Assembly: GCF_000012845.1 (NCBI RefSeq)
Contig: NC_009615.1
Coordinates: 3,412,501-3,476,500, forward strand
DNA from: Parabacteroides distasonis ATCC 8503
Lineage (GTDB): Bacteria > Bacteroidota > Bacteroidia > Bacteroidales > Tannerellaceae
Reading direction: 5' to 3'
Length of the DNA: 64,000 nucleotides
Each line of letters starts with the position of its first letter. The stretch's first letter is position 1. Below the pieces are notes generated by a model. That model worked only from the letters and a program-made list of their open reading frames with translations, did not search any database and had not been told where the DNA came from. Positions 36,088 to 44,676 of the stretch are shown here, in pieces. A program made the position numbers and the translations under genes.

Positions 36088-36095
36088 TATTTTTG
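36088..36095 (+). promoter_or_regulatory. -7 box of the invertible promoter
   Basis: TATTTTTG fits TAnnTTTG. The best -33 candidate is GTTG at 36062-36065, with a spacer of 22 bp that is slightly longer than usual. It is placed 42 bases from the right inverted repeat, as expected for an outward-firing invertible promoter. Confidence 0.55.
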
Positions 36096-36136
36096 TGAAC
36101 TAATAGGGAGAAAGTTACTATTTTAACGCTAAAACT

Positions 36137-36155
36137 CCTTATTCCATAAATAAGT
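36137..36155 (-). repeat. Right inverted repeat of the invertible segment (recombinase-type site)
   Basis: The minus strand reads ACTTATTTATGGAATAAGG, identical over 19 bases to the left repeat, and is followed by AGT and TTTAGCGTT. It directly abuts the stop codon of the recombinase gene. Confidence 0.9.
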
Positions 36156-37115
36156 TCACAAACCATCCATCCTTTTCTCTAAAATCCGATTTACAGAGCC
36201 TATCACCTTCATGTTCGCATGAGCCAAACGTGATATATCCAATTCTTCCAGATAAAAACGAGTCGTTTTCTCCGACGAGTGCCCCAACGCCTGGCTGATC
36301 AAGGCCATCGGCATATCGCAACGTAAAGCTTCTGATGCCCAGCTATGGCGAACAACATACGACGTAAACGGATTCGGTAACCGTAAAGTTTGCCCAATCC
36401 GTTTCAGCCGGGCATTATGCTGAGCCAAGCTACGCTTATACCTCAAATGGTCCGGATTCCCGGGCGGAAGAATCGGGAACAAATACGACGATCCGGTCGC
36501 TCGCTGCCGATCCGCATATTTCCGGATCAATTGCAACATACTACTGGTTATCTCCAACCGGATCATACGTCCTGTCTTATGACGGTGATATACCAACTCA
36601 TTCCCCCGGATATTCTGCCTCGTCAAGTACGCTATATCCACAAAAGGCATCCCGCAAGCCATAAAACTGAATAGGGAAAGATCTATCGATAATTCCACTT
36701 GCGGGTCATCCGCCACCTTGATCTGAGCGATTTGCTGGAACAAAGATGCGGGAATCGCACGCCTCGCCGTCATCGCACGCCGGAGTTTCAAATTCTCAAA
36801 CGGATAATATGACGCAGGAACCAACGACTCTTGGCAAGCCGTATTATAAAGCGCCCGCAAACTACTGATATACGTATTTACCGTATTAGTAGCTAATCCT
36901 TTTCCCTGAAGATACGTGATGAAATCTATCACCAACGCACGATTCAAATCGGCCAAACAGAACCCCGGGTTCTTCACGAATCTTAAAAAATGCCTTACGG
37001 CCACCTCATACAACTCAGCTGTCCCTTCTTTCTTTAACTGCCGTTTCATGTCTCTTCGTTTTCCCATATAATCCATCAATGAGATTGCTAACTTTTTCTT
37101 ACGTCCTCGTTTCAT
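36156..37115 (-). CDS. Tyrosine-type site-specific recombinase (DNA invertase)
   Basis: 319 residues. The N-terminal SAM-like core-binding domain (about 30-105) includes FVKNPGFCLADLNRALVIDFITYLQGKGLATNTVNTYISSL. The catalytic domain follows, with Lys180 (HRHKTGR), Arg256-His257 (SYVVRHSWAS), His279 (LGHSS) and nucleophile Tyr288 (TTRFYLE). The usual first catalytic Arg position reads Cys154 (FMACGMPFVD), a variant I recall in some Bacteroidales invertases. The stop codon touches the right inverted repeat. By position and family it probably inverts the adjacent promoter segment and so switches the fimbrial operon. Confidence 0.88.
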   Translation of the reverse strand: MKRGRKKKLAISLMDYMGKRRDMKRQLKKEGTAELYEVAVRHFLRFVKNPGFCLADLNRALVIDFITYLQGKGLATNTVNTYISSLRALYNTACQESLVPASYYPFENLKLRRAMTARRAIPASLFQQIAQIKVADDPQVELSIDLSLFSFMACGMPFVDIAYLTRQNIRGNELVYHRHKTGRMIRLEITSSMLQLIRKYADRQRATGSSYLFPILPPGNPDHLRYKRSLAQHNARLKRIGQTLRLPNPFTSYVVRHSWASEALRCDMPMALISQALGHSSEKTTRFYLEELDISRLAHANMKVIGSVNRILEKRMDGL

Positions 37116-37233
37116 ACTCCTTTCACTAAATTATTTATACTTTACACGAACAAATTAATTCAAATTATTACTTTTGTTCCCGAAAATAAGAAAATAGGTA
37201 ACAATTAAAAGCATAAAAGCAACAATAAATAAT

Positions 37234-38598
37234 ATGGCAAACAATCGAGTCACATTCGGTAGTAAATTGGGCGTAGTACTAGCTACCGTAGGATGCGCCG
37301 TCGGATTGGGAAGCGTATGGCGCTTTCCTTATATGCTAGGAGCGAACGGAGGTGCGGCATTCCTACTGGTCTACATACTTTTCATGATATTTCTAGGCAT
37401 TCCGGTAATGATAACCGAGTTTTTCATCGGCCGGCATTCCCGCAGCAATACGGTGGGTTCTTTCAAGAAAATGGCTCCCGGTACAAAATGGTGCTGGATT
37501 GGGTACAACGGTATCTTGGCCGCGTTTTTGATCTTAAGTTATTACTCGGTCGTCTCCGGTTGGACGCTTGAATATGTTTGGCAAACGCTAAGTGGCCGTT
37601 TGTATGGACAGCCGGATATAGACTATACGGCCGATTTTCAGGATTTCGCTTCCAATGTCTTCCGTCCGATCTTTTGGATGGGCGCTTTTATCGGGTTAAC
37701 TCACTTCGTGATTGTCTCGGGTGTAGAAAAAGGTATCGAACGGGCCTCTAAGATCATGATGCCGCTTTTATTCTTGATCTTGCTGATCATGTGCGTACGT
37801 TCCGTGACCTTACCGAACGCTGAGGCCGGATTGCTTTTCCTTTTCAAGCCAGACTTTAGCAAATTGACTTCCTCAGTGGTCTTGAGCGCACTAGGACAGG
37901 CTTTCTTCTCTTTGAGTTTGGGTATGGGCTGCCTGATCACTTACTCCTCTTACTTCGGGAAAGATACGAATATGCAGGCCACCGCTTGGCAGGTGACAAT
38001 CATTAATACGCTTGTCGCCGTATTGGCAGGTATCATGATATTCCCGGCGGTATTCAGTTTCGGCATCACCCCTTCCGCTGGTGCGGAACTCGTGTTTATC
38101 ACGTTACCGAACGTATTTGGGCAATTACCGCTGAGTGGCTTGTGGTCCTGTATTTTTTATATCTTGCTAGCGATGGCAGCACTGACTTCCACGATCTCTT
38201 TACATGAGGTAGCTACGGCCTACGTTCTTGAGGAGTTCCACATGACACGCAAGAAAGCGGCTTTGATCGTTTCCTTAGGGGTATTTTTCTTAGGTATTTT
38301 CAGTTCTCTCTCATTCGGGGTGATGAAAGGATTCACGGTTGGAGGCTTGGCCTTTTTCGATGCGCTGGATTACTTGACCGCCAAGATCATGCTACCGCTG
38401 GGAGGTATGCTCACTTGTATTTTCGTAGGTACACGTGTCGATAAAAAAGTATTGAAAGCCGAGTTGACCAATGAGGGGACTCTTAAGTTCCGTCTTTTCG
38501 GCGCTTACGTATTCTTTATGAAATACGTGGCCCCAATCGCCATCGGTATCGTATTCTTGAACGAATTAGGTATCTTGAAATGGATCACCGGTAAATAA
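37234..38598 (+). CDS. Sodium-dependent transporter (NSS/SNF family)
   Basis: 454 residues with 11-12 hydrophobic segments. The N-terminal signature GLGSVWRFPYMLGANGGAAFLLVYI is the sodium and substrate site of LeuT-like transporters. Sites in helices 6 and 8 also fit (LGQAFFSLSLGMGCLITYSSYF, LAMAALTSTISLHEV). It should import an amino acid or similar solute with sodium. A TACTTTTG -7 box lies at 37169-37176. It diverges from the recombinase gene. Confidence 0.93.
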   Translation: MANNRVTFGSKLGVVLATVGCAVGLGSVWRFPYMLGANGGAAFLLVYILFMIFLGIPVMITEFFIGRHSRSNTVGSFKKMAPGTKWCWIGYNGILAAFLILSYYSVVSGWTLEYVWQTLSGRLYGQPDIDYTADFQDFASNVFRPIFWMGAFIGLTHFVIVSGVEKGIERASKIMMPLLFLILLIMCVRSVTLPNAEAGLLFLFKPDFSKLTSSVVLSALGQAFFSLSLGMGCLITYSSYFGKDTNMQATAWQVTIINTLVAVLAGIMIFPAVFSFGITPSAGAELVFITLPNVFGQLPLSGLWSCIFYILLAMAALTSTISLHEVATAYVLEEFHMTRKKAALIVSLGVFFLGIFSSLSFGVMKGFTVGGLAFFDALDYLTAKIMLPLGGMLTCIFVGTRVDKKVLKAELTNEGTLKFRLFGAYVFFMKYVAPIAIGIVFLNELGILKWITGK

Positions 38599-38610
38599 TA
38601 CCGAGAATTC

Positions 38611-38655
38611 CTTGTCAATAGAAACGGAACTTCTACCTTTGTCGGTGGAAGTTCC
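38611..38655 (+). promoter_or_regulatory. Promoter overlapped by an inverted repeat
   Basis: CTTG (38611-38614), a 19-bp spacer and TACCTTTG (38634-38641) form a Bacteroides-type promoter. GGAACTTC (38626-38633) and GAAGTTCC (38648-38655) form an 8-bp inverted repeat that brackets the -7 box and start point. This could be an operator or a 5'-end hairpin. Confidence 0.6.
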
Positions 38656-38675
38656 ACAAATCAAAACATAAGACT

Positions 38676-39404
38676 ATGAAATGGCATGATTTACTTTATT
38701 TCTCCAAGGGGGAAAGGCAGGCTCTTACCCTACTCCTTTCCTTAATAGCGATGGCATGGATCGCAATTATCGGGACGGATTTCTACCGTTCCCAATTTCA
38801 AACAGTTCCATTGGTAAACACCGGAATCAAACAAGATTCCTCACAGATCTATTCGAATAAAACACCTTCAAATTCCATTCGGAAAGAAAAAGAATCCCAT
38901 TCGAACGAAACTAAAATCCCTTCCGAAGGGAAATCCAAACGCATCCGAAGGGAATCAAAGCCCCATTTTCCCTCTTATCCCAAAGCAGAAAAATGGCCGC
39001 AAGGAACGGTTGTCGAATTAAACTCGGCTGATACCACCGCCCTTAAAATGGTTCCGGGAATTGGTAGCGTTTTTGCCAAGCGGATCATTAAATACAGGGA
39101 CTTATTAGGAGGATTTTATTCCGTAGAACAACTAGGAGAAGTATATGGTATTGACGAGGATCGTTATGAAGCGATGAAATCGTGGTTTTCCGTGGACCCG
39201 TCAGTTATTAGTCATCTATTTGTCAACCAACTGTCAGCTAAAAAACTAGCCAGTCACCCATATGTCAGTTATAAACAAGCTAGGATCATCGAAAAAATGA
39301 TCCGGAAAAAAGGGAAATTACAAGGTTGGGAGGATTTATCCCTATTGGAAGAGTTTCCGGAGCACGAACAACAACGATTACGATATTATCTTTCATTCCA
39401 TTGA
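38676..39404 (+). CDS. ComEA-like helix-hairpin-helix protein
   Basis: 242 residues. One N-terminal membrane segment (about 16-36), a charged linker rich in Lys and Ser, then a helix-hairpin-helix domain (about 112-170): VVELNSADTTALKMVPGIGSVFAKRIIKYRDLLGGF followed by a second motif, LGEVYGIDEDRYEAMKSW. A third degenerate copy, SHPYVSYKQARIIEKMI, follows. HhH domains bind DNA without sequence preference. The membrane anchor suggests a periplasmic, ComEA-like DNA-binding role, which is an inference. Confidence 0.88.
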   Translation: MKWHDLLYFSKGERQALTLLLSLIAMAWIAIIGTDFYRSQFQTVPLVNTGIKQDSSQIYSNKTPSNSIRKEKESHSNETKIPSEGKSKRIRRESKPHFPSYPKAEKWPQGTVVELNSADTTALKMVPGIGSVFAKRIIKYRDLLGGFYSVEQLGEVYGIDEDRYEAMKSWFSVDPSVISHLFVNQLSAKKLASHPYVSYKQARIIEKMIRKKGKLQGWEDLSLLEEFPEHEQQRLRYYLSFH

Positions 39405-39439
39405 TATTTTCACTATGTTTGTAACAAAACATATTCTGT

Positions 39440-40204
39440 ATGATCTATCTGAAGCAAGTAAAATTACTGGACCCGGACTTGGTAGCCGGCGATCCCGAGG
39501 AGCTAAAGTATCCTTATAAAGCTCCGGCAGTACGTTTCACGGAATCATTCATTTTCCGCAAGCCGGTCACTTTCCTTGTCGGGGAGAACGGGGCGGGAAA
39601 ATCCACCCTGCTGGAAGCGATGATGAGTAAATACGAGGAAAGGGATGAGGAAGAACCGGGTATGCTATATGACGGAACCGAGGCATACAAGATTTACGCC
39701 AATGTCTTACCCGAGCATATTAAACTGATCGAGACCCAAAAACCGGAAAAGCATTTCTTCTTCCGGGCAGAATCCTTTTTTAACCATGCGGCCGAATTGG
39801 ATAGGCAAGCCCAACTGGAATTACGTAAGTACAGCCGGATCTACGCCTATAAAGCTTACGGTGGCAGGAGTTTATTGGAGCAATCGCACGGCGAGAGCTT
39901 TCTCAGCGCTTTTCTGAATTATGCCAGCCGCAATACATTATTTATATTAGACGAACCGGAAGCCGCACTCTCCCCACAACGGCAGCTGGCCCTTTTAGTG
40001 CGTATCCACGAACTGGTGAATAACGGTTGCCAACTGATTATCTCCACGCATTCCCCGATCCTGATGGCTTATCCGAATGCGGACATTTATGCCATCGATG
40101 ATACCGGAGCGCATGTCACCCCGTATGAGGAAACCGAGCATTACCAACTCACTAAATATTTCCTCACGCATACGGAGCAAATGATGAAAGAACTGCTTGG
40201 GTGA
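39440..40204 (+). CDS. AAA-family ATPase, ABC-like
   Basis: 254 residues. Walker A GENGAGKST near residue 49, an ABC-type signature region (SHGESFLSAFLNY), Walker B LFILDEPEAAL and the switch His in STHSPIL. There is no membrane partner. The family (often annotated ATP-binding protein) resembles RecF/OLD-like single-domain ATPases. Its function is unknown. It ends 3 bases before the convergent flavin reductase gene. Confidence 0.88.
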   Translation: MIYLKQVKLLDPDLVAGDPEELKYPYKAPAVRFTESFIFRKPVTFLVGENGAGKSTLLEAMMSKYEERDEEEPGMLYDGTEAYKIYANVLPEHIKLIETQKPEKHFFFRAESFFNHAAELDRQAQLELRKYSRIYAYKAYGGRSLLEQSHGESFLSAFLNYASRNTLFILDEPEAALSPQRQLALLVRIHELVNNGCQLIISTHSPILMAYPNADIYAIDDTGAHVTPYEETEHYQLTKYFLTHTEQMMKELLG

Positions 40205-40206
40205 TA

Positions 40207-40713
40207 TTATTTCTCCCAAGCATTCAAGATCTCGGCAATGTAAACGATATGCGCATTACCGTTCTTCTCATCATACCAACGAGGGAAAACGGTAGGATCT
40301 AAAAACTTGGCCTCCTCGATCTCGGACTTATAGACCACTTTGCATTCCAACGTAAGGCGAGCTTCCTCGAATACCGGGTTGCCGGCCTCCGTAAAGAGCG
40401 GCGTCAACCCCGTAGCGGCCACTTTATCAATCTCCCGTCCGGATTTAGAGCCACAAATGCTATGGGCTTTCCGGTGCTCCGGTCCTAGGAAAGTAATCGT
40501 GAATTCATTCCTAGCATCGATAAACTCACGGGTATAACGCTCCGGACGAATAAAGGCAAACACCACCGGACGGTTCCATAACACTCCCACGCCGCCCCAA
40601 CTGGCAGTCATCATATTAAACTTCTCCTTATCACCGGCGCTTACCAGCATCCACTCCTTACCAATCAACTCGATAAAGTTGTCTTTGATCTCATTCGGAT
40701 TAATCGCTTTCAT
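40207..40713 (-). CDS. Flavin reductase-like FMN-binding protein
   Basis: 168 residues. It has the split-barrel flavin reductase pattern: WMLVSAGDKEKFNMMTASWGGVGVLWNRPVVFAFIRPERYTREF, then EFTITFLG and the later KVVYKSEIEEAKFLDP. It probably binds FMN and reduces a flavin or similar substrate. A -7 box TATCTTTG lies on the minus strand at 40733-40740, 20 bases before the start. Confidence 0.88.
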   Translation of the reverse strand: MKAINPNEIKDNFIELIGKEWMLVSAGDKEKFNMMTASWGGVGVLWNRPVVFAFIRPERYTREFIDARNEFTITFLGPEHRKAHSICGSKSGREIDKVAATGLTPLFTEAGNPVFEEARLTLECKVVYKSEIEEAKFLDPTVFPRWYDEKNGNAHIVYIAEILNAWEK

Positions 40714-40752
40714 ATCTCATTTTATTTTTCCTCAAAGATATAAAATATTCCC

Positions 40753-43080
40753 TTACTTACCGGTACTCATCACACCGGAGTCATTATCAGCGTTATTCAC
40801 CTTCTTCTGGCCGGCGCTGAACTTACGGCCGAAGGAGAAATTATAGGAGATCGTCGCGATGAATAAGCGAGAACTTTCCTTGATATAATTTGAACGGCGG
40901 AAAGAGGCGTATTGGTTCCAGTTCTCCGTCTCCTGCTTATAATTATCCGTAAACGGATTGATGACACGCAGGCCAACCATCAAGTCCTTATGCCGATAAC
41001 CGAGTTGAATTCCTTGGATATTCTCACCCCCACTCATCGTCTCGCCCTTAAACCAGTTCCAATTTGTCATTACCATATACCAAAGCGACCATTTCTTCCA
41101 TGTAGCGGAAACATTCGCCTCGCACCACCAGTTCGTATATCGATGCGTGTAGGTATTACCGTTACTCATATAATGGTTCATACCACCATTGACAGAAAAT
41201 TGCAAGATGTCCTTGATCGGACCGACCCGCAAATTGGCAGACGCGACAACCCGTTGCCAGTTTTTCTGATTATCCCAAGTCTGGATGATCTTATTTCCTT
41301 CCAGATATTTCTCGTCCATGATAGCGTCCGGCTGATACTCATAAGCGCCCAAGGCATTCACGTAAAACAGACCTTTGCGAAACTCGTAATTCAATTCCGT
41401 ATAATAACTCATATAAGACTTCAGGTTGGGATTACCCCGCTGTATTTGCAAGGAATCGATCACTTGGTCAATCGCACTCAACTCACCCAAAGAAGGAGTC
41501 ACATTCCCCATCGTTGATTTCAAACGGATGGAAGACTCCCCGGGCAAAGCATAAAACAAGGTCAACCGGGGACTCACCGTATAACGTTCATAATCCGCAT
41601 CCTCACCCCGTTGACTATAAGACGAGCGATTCACGGTCACACCCAACGAGTAATCCAGTTTTTTCACCTTTCCCTTGAACTCCGCATATACGGAACTCTC
41701 CATCTGTTCCATATGCGTCTTATAGTTATGCCCATTGATATAACTGTTATCCGAGAAAGATTGGTTATGGCGTAAACCGCCGCTCAACCGATTACCATTC
41801 GTTAATTTCTTCTCATAGATAGCCTCGCCGATAATCGAGTATTTATCACCATCCACCACATTATTTACATCAGTCAACAATTGTTCATGTTTACTCTCTT
41901 GATAGATACGGGTCGATTTCGTTTGGTTATAAGTCCCTACCACGTTAAACACCAAGGTCTGGTTATGCTTCAAATCCCGTTGGTAATATAAATCCAGCGC
42001 AGGAGCTTGATAGGCTGATCCCGATAGATCGATCATATCCACTTTATCCTCCGGATTCGCCTTATTCATCAAGACTCCTTGATAATCCCAATGCGGTTGA
42101 TGATTATTCCGGTAGCGGAACGTGGCGTTAAACATATACTTATCCGGCTTTTGATAGCTATAGTTCACATTCAGGTTATGCATGAACAAACGAGCGCGCG
42201 AAGGTTCGCCTATTTCCACACGGTTCAAGGTCGTTCCATTCGCTAAATGGAACTCTTCCTCGTTATTCCGTTTCATTCCATAGAAATCACGAGGACCGAT
42301 CCGATAAGAAGCGCCCCATTCCGAGTTCTTATGATTGATCTTTCCCCAAGCATTATGTTCACCCCACATGGAATTGATACCTTGCGCCATGTCCAGACCA
42401 AAACTACCTCCCGTATCCGGCCGGCGAACAATATAATCCAGCACGATATCGGCATTGCCGTAACGTAAGCCCGGGTTATCATGATATTCTATACGGATGA
42501 TATCCGAGGGATTCAAGGCCTTGATCTCATCCTGTTCCACCTTCACGCCATTGATACGCACTTGGACTACCCCATTTCCCGTGGCCTTGATCTCGTTGTT
42601 CAACAAATCCACCTGCACTCTCGGTAGCATCATCTGCTGCAACAAATCCATACCGTTTCCCGAAGCCTTCATCTGGCGATCCGATGGGAAGACCACTTTT
42701 TTATCGGCATGGCTCGTCTGGGCAGAGGCGCTAACCGTCACCCCGTCTAAGGATACCGCATCATCATTTAAGGATATTTCTCCCAAAGAAATATTCTTGG
42801 ACAAGCCTTCCAAGGAAATATACTCCGTCTTAAAGCCTAGACTAGAGACAGATAGAATATAACTCCCTTTTTTAATCTTATTTAATAAAAAATGCCCCTT
42901 CATATCCGTAGTCGTACCCGCTACAAAAGAAGAGTCCATTGTTTGCAATACCACATTTGCAAATTCCAAGATTTCTTTGTTGCGAGCGTCCCGCACCATT
43001 CCCTTTATCTCCAAGTTCTGAGCAAAAGCTCCCTGTACCATACCGCCTAGCAGTATGATCCAAATCATCATCCGTTTCAT
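40753..43080 (-). CDS. Outer-membrane beta-barrel TonB-dependent receptor (CarboxypepD-like N-terminus)
   Basis: 775 residues from ATG 43080 (MKRMMIWIILLGG, signal to GAFAQ); an earlier in-frame ATG at 43131 would add an unlikely extension. A carboxypeptidase-D regulatory-like domain (EIKGMVRDARNKEILEFANVVLQ) is followed by a plug-like domain (LLQQMMLPRVQVDLLNNEIKATGNGVVQVRINGVKV) and a long barrel ending YNFSFGRKF. A short tail, KVNNADNDSGVMSTGK, follows the barrel. It is neither SusC-like nor paired with a SusD gene, so its substrate is unclear; peptides or metals are typical for the group. Confidence 0.87.
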   Translation of the reverse strand: MKRMMIWIILLGGMVQGAFAQNLEIKGMVRDARNKEILEFANVVLQTMDSSFVAGTTTDMKGHFLLNKIKKGSYILSVSSLGFKTEYISLEGLSKNISLGEISLNDDAVSLDGVTVSASAQTSHADKKVVFPSDRQMKASGNGMDLLQQMMLPRVQVDLLNNEIKATGNGVVQVRINGVKVEQDEIKALNPSDIIRIEYHDNPGLRYGNADIVLDYIVRRPDTGGSFGLDMAQGINSMWGEHNAWGKINHKNSEWGASYRIGPRDFYGMKRNNEEEFHLANGTTLNRVEIGEPSRARLFMHNLNVNYSYQKPDKYMFNATFRYRNNHQPHWDYQGVLMNKANPEDKVDMIDLSGSAYQAPALDLYYQRDLKHNQTLVFNVVGTYNQTKSTRIYQESKHEQLLTDVNNVVDGDKYSIIGEAIYEKKLTNGNRLSGGLRHNQSFSDNSYINGHNYKTHMEQMESSVYAEFKGKVKKLDYSLGVTVNRSSYSQRGEDADYERYTVSPRLTLFYALPGESSIRLKSTMGNVTPSLGELSAIDQVIDSLQIQRGNPNLKSYMSYYTELNYEFRKGLFYVNALGAYEYQPDAIMDEKYLEGNKIIQTWDNQKNWQRVVASANLRVGPIKDILQFSVNGGMNHYMSNGNTYTHRYTNWWCEANVSATWKKWSLWYMVMTNWNWFKGETMSGGENIQGIQLGYRHKDLMVGLRVINPFTDNYKQETENWNQYASFRRSNYIKESSRLFIATISYNFSFGRKFSAGQKKVNNADNDSGVMSTGK

Positions 43081-43255
43081 TTTTATCGTATTTTTTCCGA
43101 ATATAGCAGGGTGGCCTTTCCCGCTTATCATTTGTTTCTAACTATAAGACGACAGCCGTTTGGAAAACGTTACAAGAAAATGATAAAAAAATAATATTTC
43201 GATGAATTTGCTTCGTAGATACGTATCTTTGTAACCAAACAACAGATTATAAATC

Positions 43256-44656
43256 ATGGAGCTATTGAATAATTGGATCAACGGAGTCAACGATATATTA
43301 TGGTCATACATCCTTATTATCATGTTATTGGGATGCGCCGTATGGTTTACGATAAAAAGTAGGTTCGTGCAATTCCGCATGATTGGCGAGATGATCCGAT
43401 TATTAGGCGATTCTGCCGGGAAAGGAGAAAAAGGGGAAAAGCATATCTCCTCTTTCCAAGCCTTCGCCGTATCTTTAGCCAGCCGTGTAGGGACCGGAAA
43501 CCTAGCCGGTGTAGCGACAGCCGTAGCGATCGGCGGACCCGGATCCGTATTCTGGATGTGGCTGATCGCTTTACTTGGTTCTTCCAGCGCATTCGTGGAG
43601 TCTACGTTAGCTCAATTATATAAAGAAAAAGGGAAAGACTCGTTCATTGGCGGTCCCGCTTACTATATGCTACATGGTTTGGGGTTACGATGGATGGGGG
43701 TATTATTTGCCGTATTGATTTCGATAACCTTTGGCTTTGCCTTTAATTCCGTACAAAGCAATACGATCTGCGCAGCTTGGGAAGGCGCTTTTGGCATCGA
43801 TCATGCTTGGATCGGAGCGATTCTTACGGTACTTACGTTAATCGTCATATTCGGAGGTATTCAGCGCATCGCAAGAGTAAGCAGTATTGTCGTACCGGTC
43901 ATGGCATTAGGATATATAGCATTGGCGTTGGGAATCGTACTGTTTAATATTACCCGCCTACCCGCTGTTATAGAAACCATTCTGTCAAACGCTTTTGGTT
44001 GGGAACAGGCGATAGGCGGTAGTGTCGGAGCGGCGTTGATGCAAGGGATTAAACGAGGTCTATTCAGTAATGAGGCCGGTATGGGATCGGCACCGAATGT
44101 AGCGGCTACGGCGCATGTCTCCCATCCAGTCAAACAAGGATTGATCCAAGCATTAGGCGTATTTACCGACACGCTGATTATCTGTACCTGCACGGCGTTC
44201 ATCATCTTGTTTAGCGGAGCGCCATTAGACGGCTCCATCAATGGAGTCCAGCTCACGCAACAAGCTTTGAGTAACGAGGTGGGTAGCATCGGTAGTACGT
44301 TTGTCGCTTTAGCGATCCTTTTATTCGCGTTCAGTAGTATTATCGGTAATTACTATTACGGAGAAGCGAATATTCGTTTTATCACGTCCAAGAGAAGTGT
44401 CTTATTTATTTATCGTATATTAGTCGGTGGAATGGTCATGTTCGGTGCGTTGGCTAGTTTAGACTTGGCTTGGAGCCTAGCGGACGTGACCATGGGACTG
44501 ATGACGATCTGCAATTTGATCGCGATCTCATTGTTGAGCCGTCAAGCGTTCCTATTATTACAGGATTACGTAGCCCAAAAGAAAGCGGGTATTAAAAGCC
44601 CTGTATTCGATAAGAACAAGATACCCGAGTTGAAAGACAAAGCGCAGTGTTGGTGA
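43256..44656 (+). CDS. Alanine/glycine:cation symporter (AGCS family)
   Basis: 466 residues with about 11 hydrophobic segments. AGCS motifs are SLASRVGTGNLAGVATAVAIGGPGSVFWMWLIALLGSSSAFVESTLAQLYK and IKRGLFSNEAGMGSAPNVAATAHVSHPVKQG. It should import alanine or glycine with sodium. The gene starts 175 bases from the divergent receptor gene. Confidence 0.95.
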   Translation: MELLNNWINGVNDILWSYILIIMLLGCAVWFTIKSRFVQFRMIGEMIRLLGDSAGKGEKGEKHISSFQAFAVSLASRVGTGNLAGVATAVAIGGPGSVFWMWLIALLGSSSAFVESTLAQLYKEKGKDSFIGGPAYYMLHGLGLRWMGVLFAVLISITFGFAFNSVQSNTICAAWEGAFGIDHAWIGAILTVLTLIVIFGGIQRIARVSSIVVPVMALGYIALALGIVLFNITRLPAVIETILSNAFGWEQAIGGSVGAALMQGIKRGLFSNEAGMGSAPNVAATAHVSHPVKQGLIQALGVFTDTLIICTCTAFIILFSGAPLDGSINGVQLTQQALSNEVGSIGSTFVALAILLFAFSSIIGNYYYGEANIRFITSKRSVLFIYRILVGGMVMFGALASLDLAWSLADVTMGLMTICNLIAISLLSRQAFLLLQDYVAQKKAGIKSPVFDKNKIPELKDKAQCW

Positions 44657-44676
44657 TCAGACAAACGTATTGAAGT

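Larger units (their letters stand above)
35666..36136. promoter_or_regulatory. Candidate invertible promoter segment of the fimbrial operon
   Basis: About 470 bp without a gene, bounded by inverted 19-bp repeats. It holds palindrome array B near its left end. Near its right end there is a plus-strand promoter-like sequence, GTTG (36062-36065), a 22-bp spacer and TATTTTTG (36088-36095). In the present orientation this points toward the recombinase gene's 3' end, away from the fimbrial operon. Inversion would place it near 35714-35707 on the minus strand, about 160 bases before the DUF3575 start. I see no TAnnTTTG box facing the operon in the first 100 bases now, so the operon is probably OFF. 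Confidence 0.75.

Noticed and set aside
36156..37115. Integrase of a mobile element.
   Set aside because: No flanking element genes or direct repeats; instead it abuts an inverted-repeat-bounded promoter segment, which fits a local invertase better.
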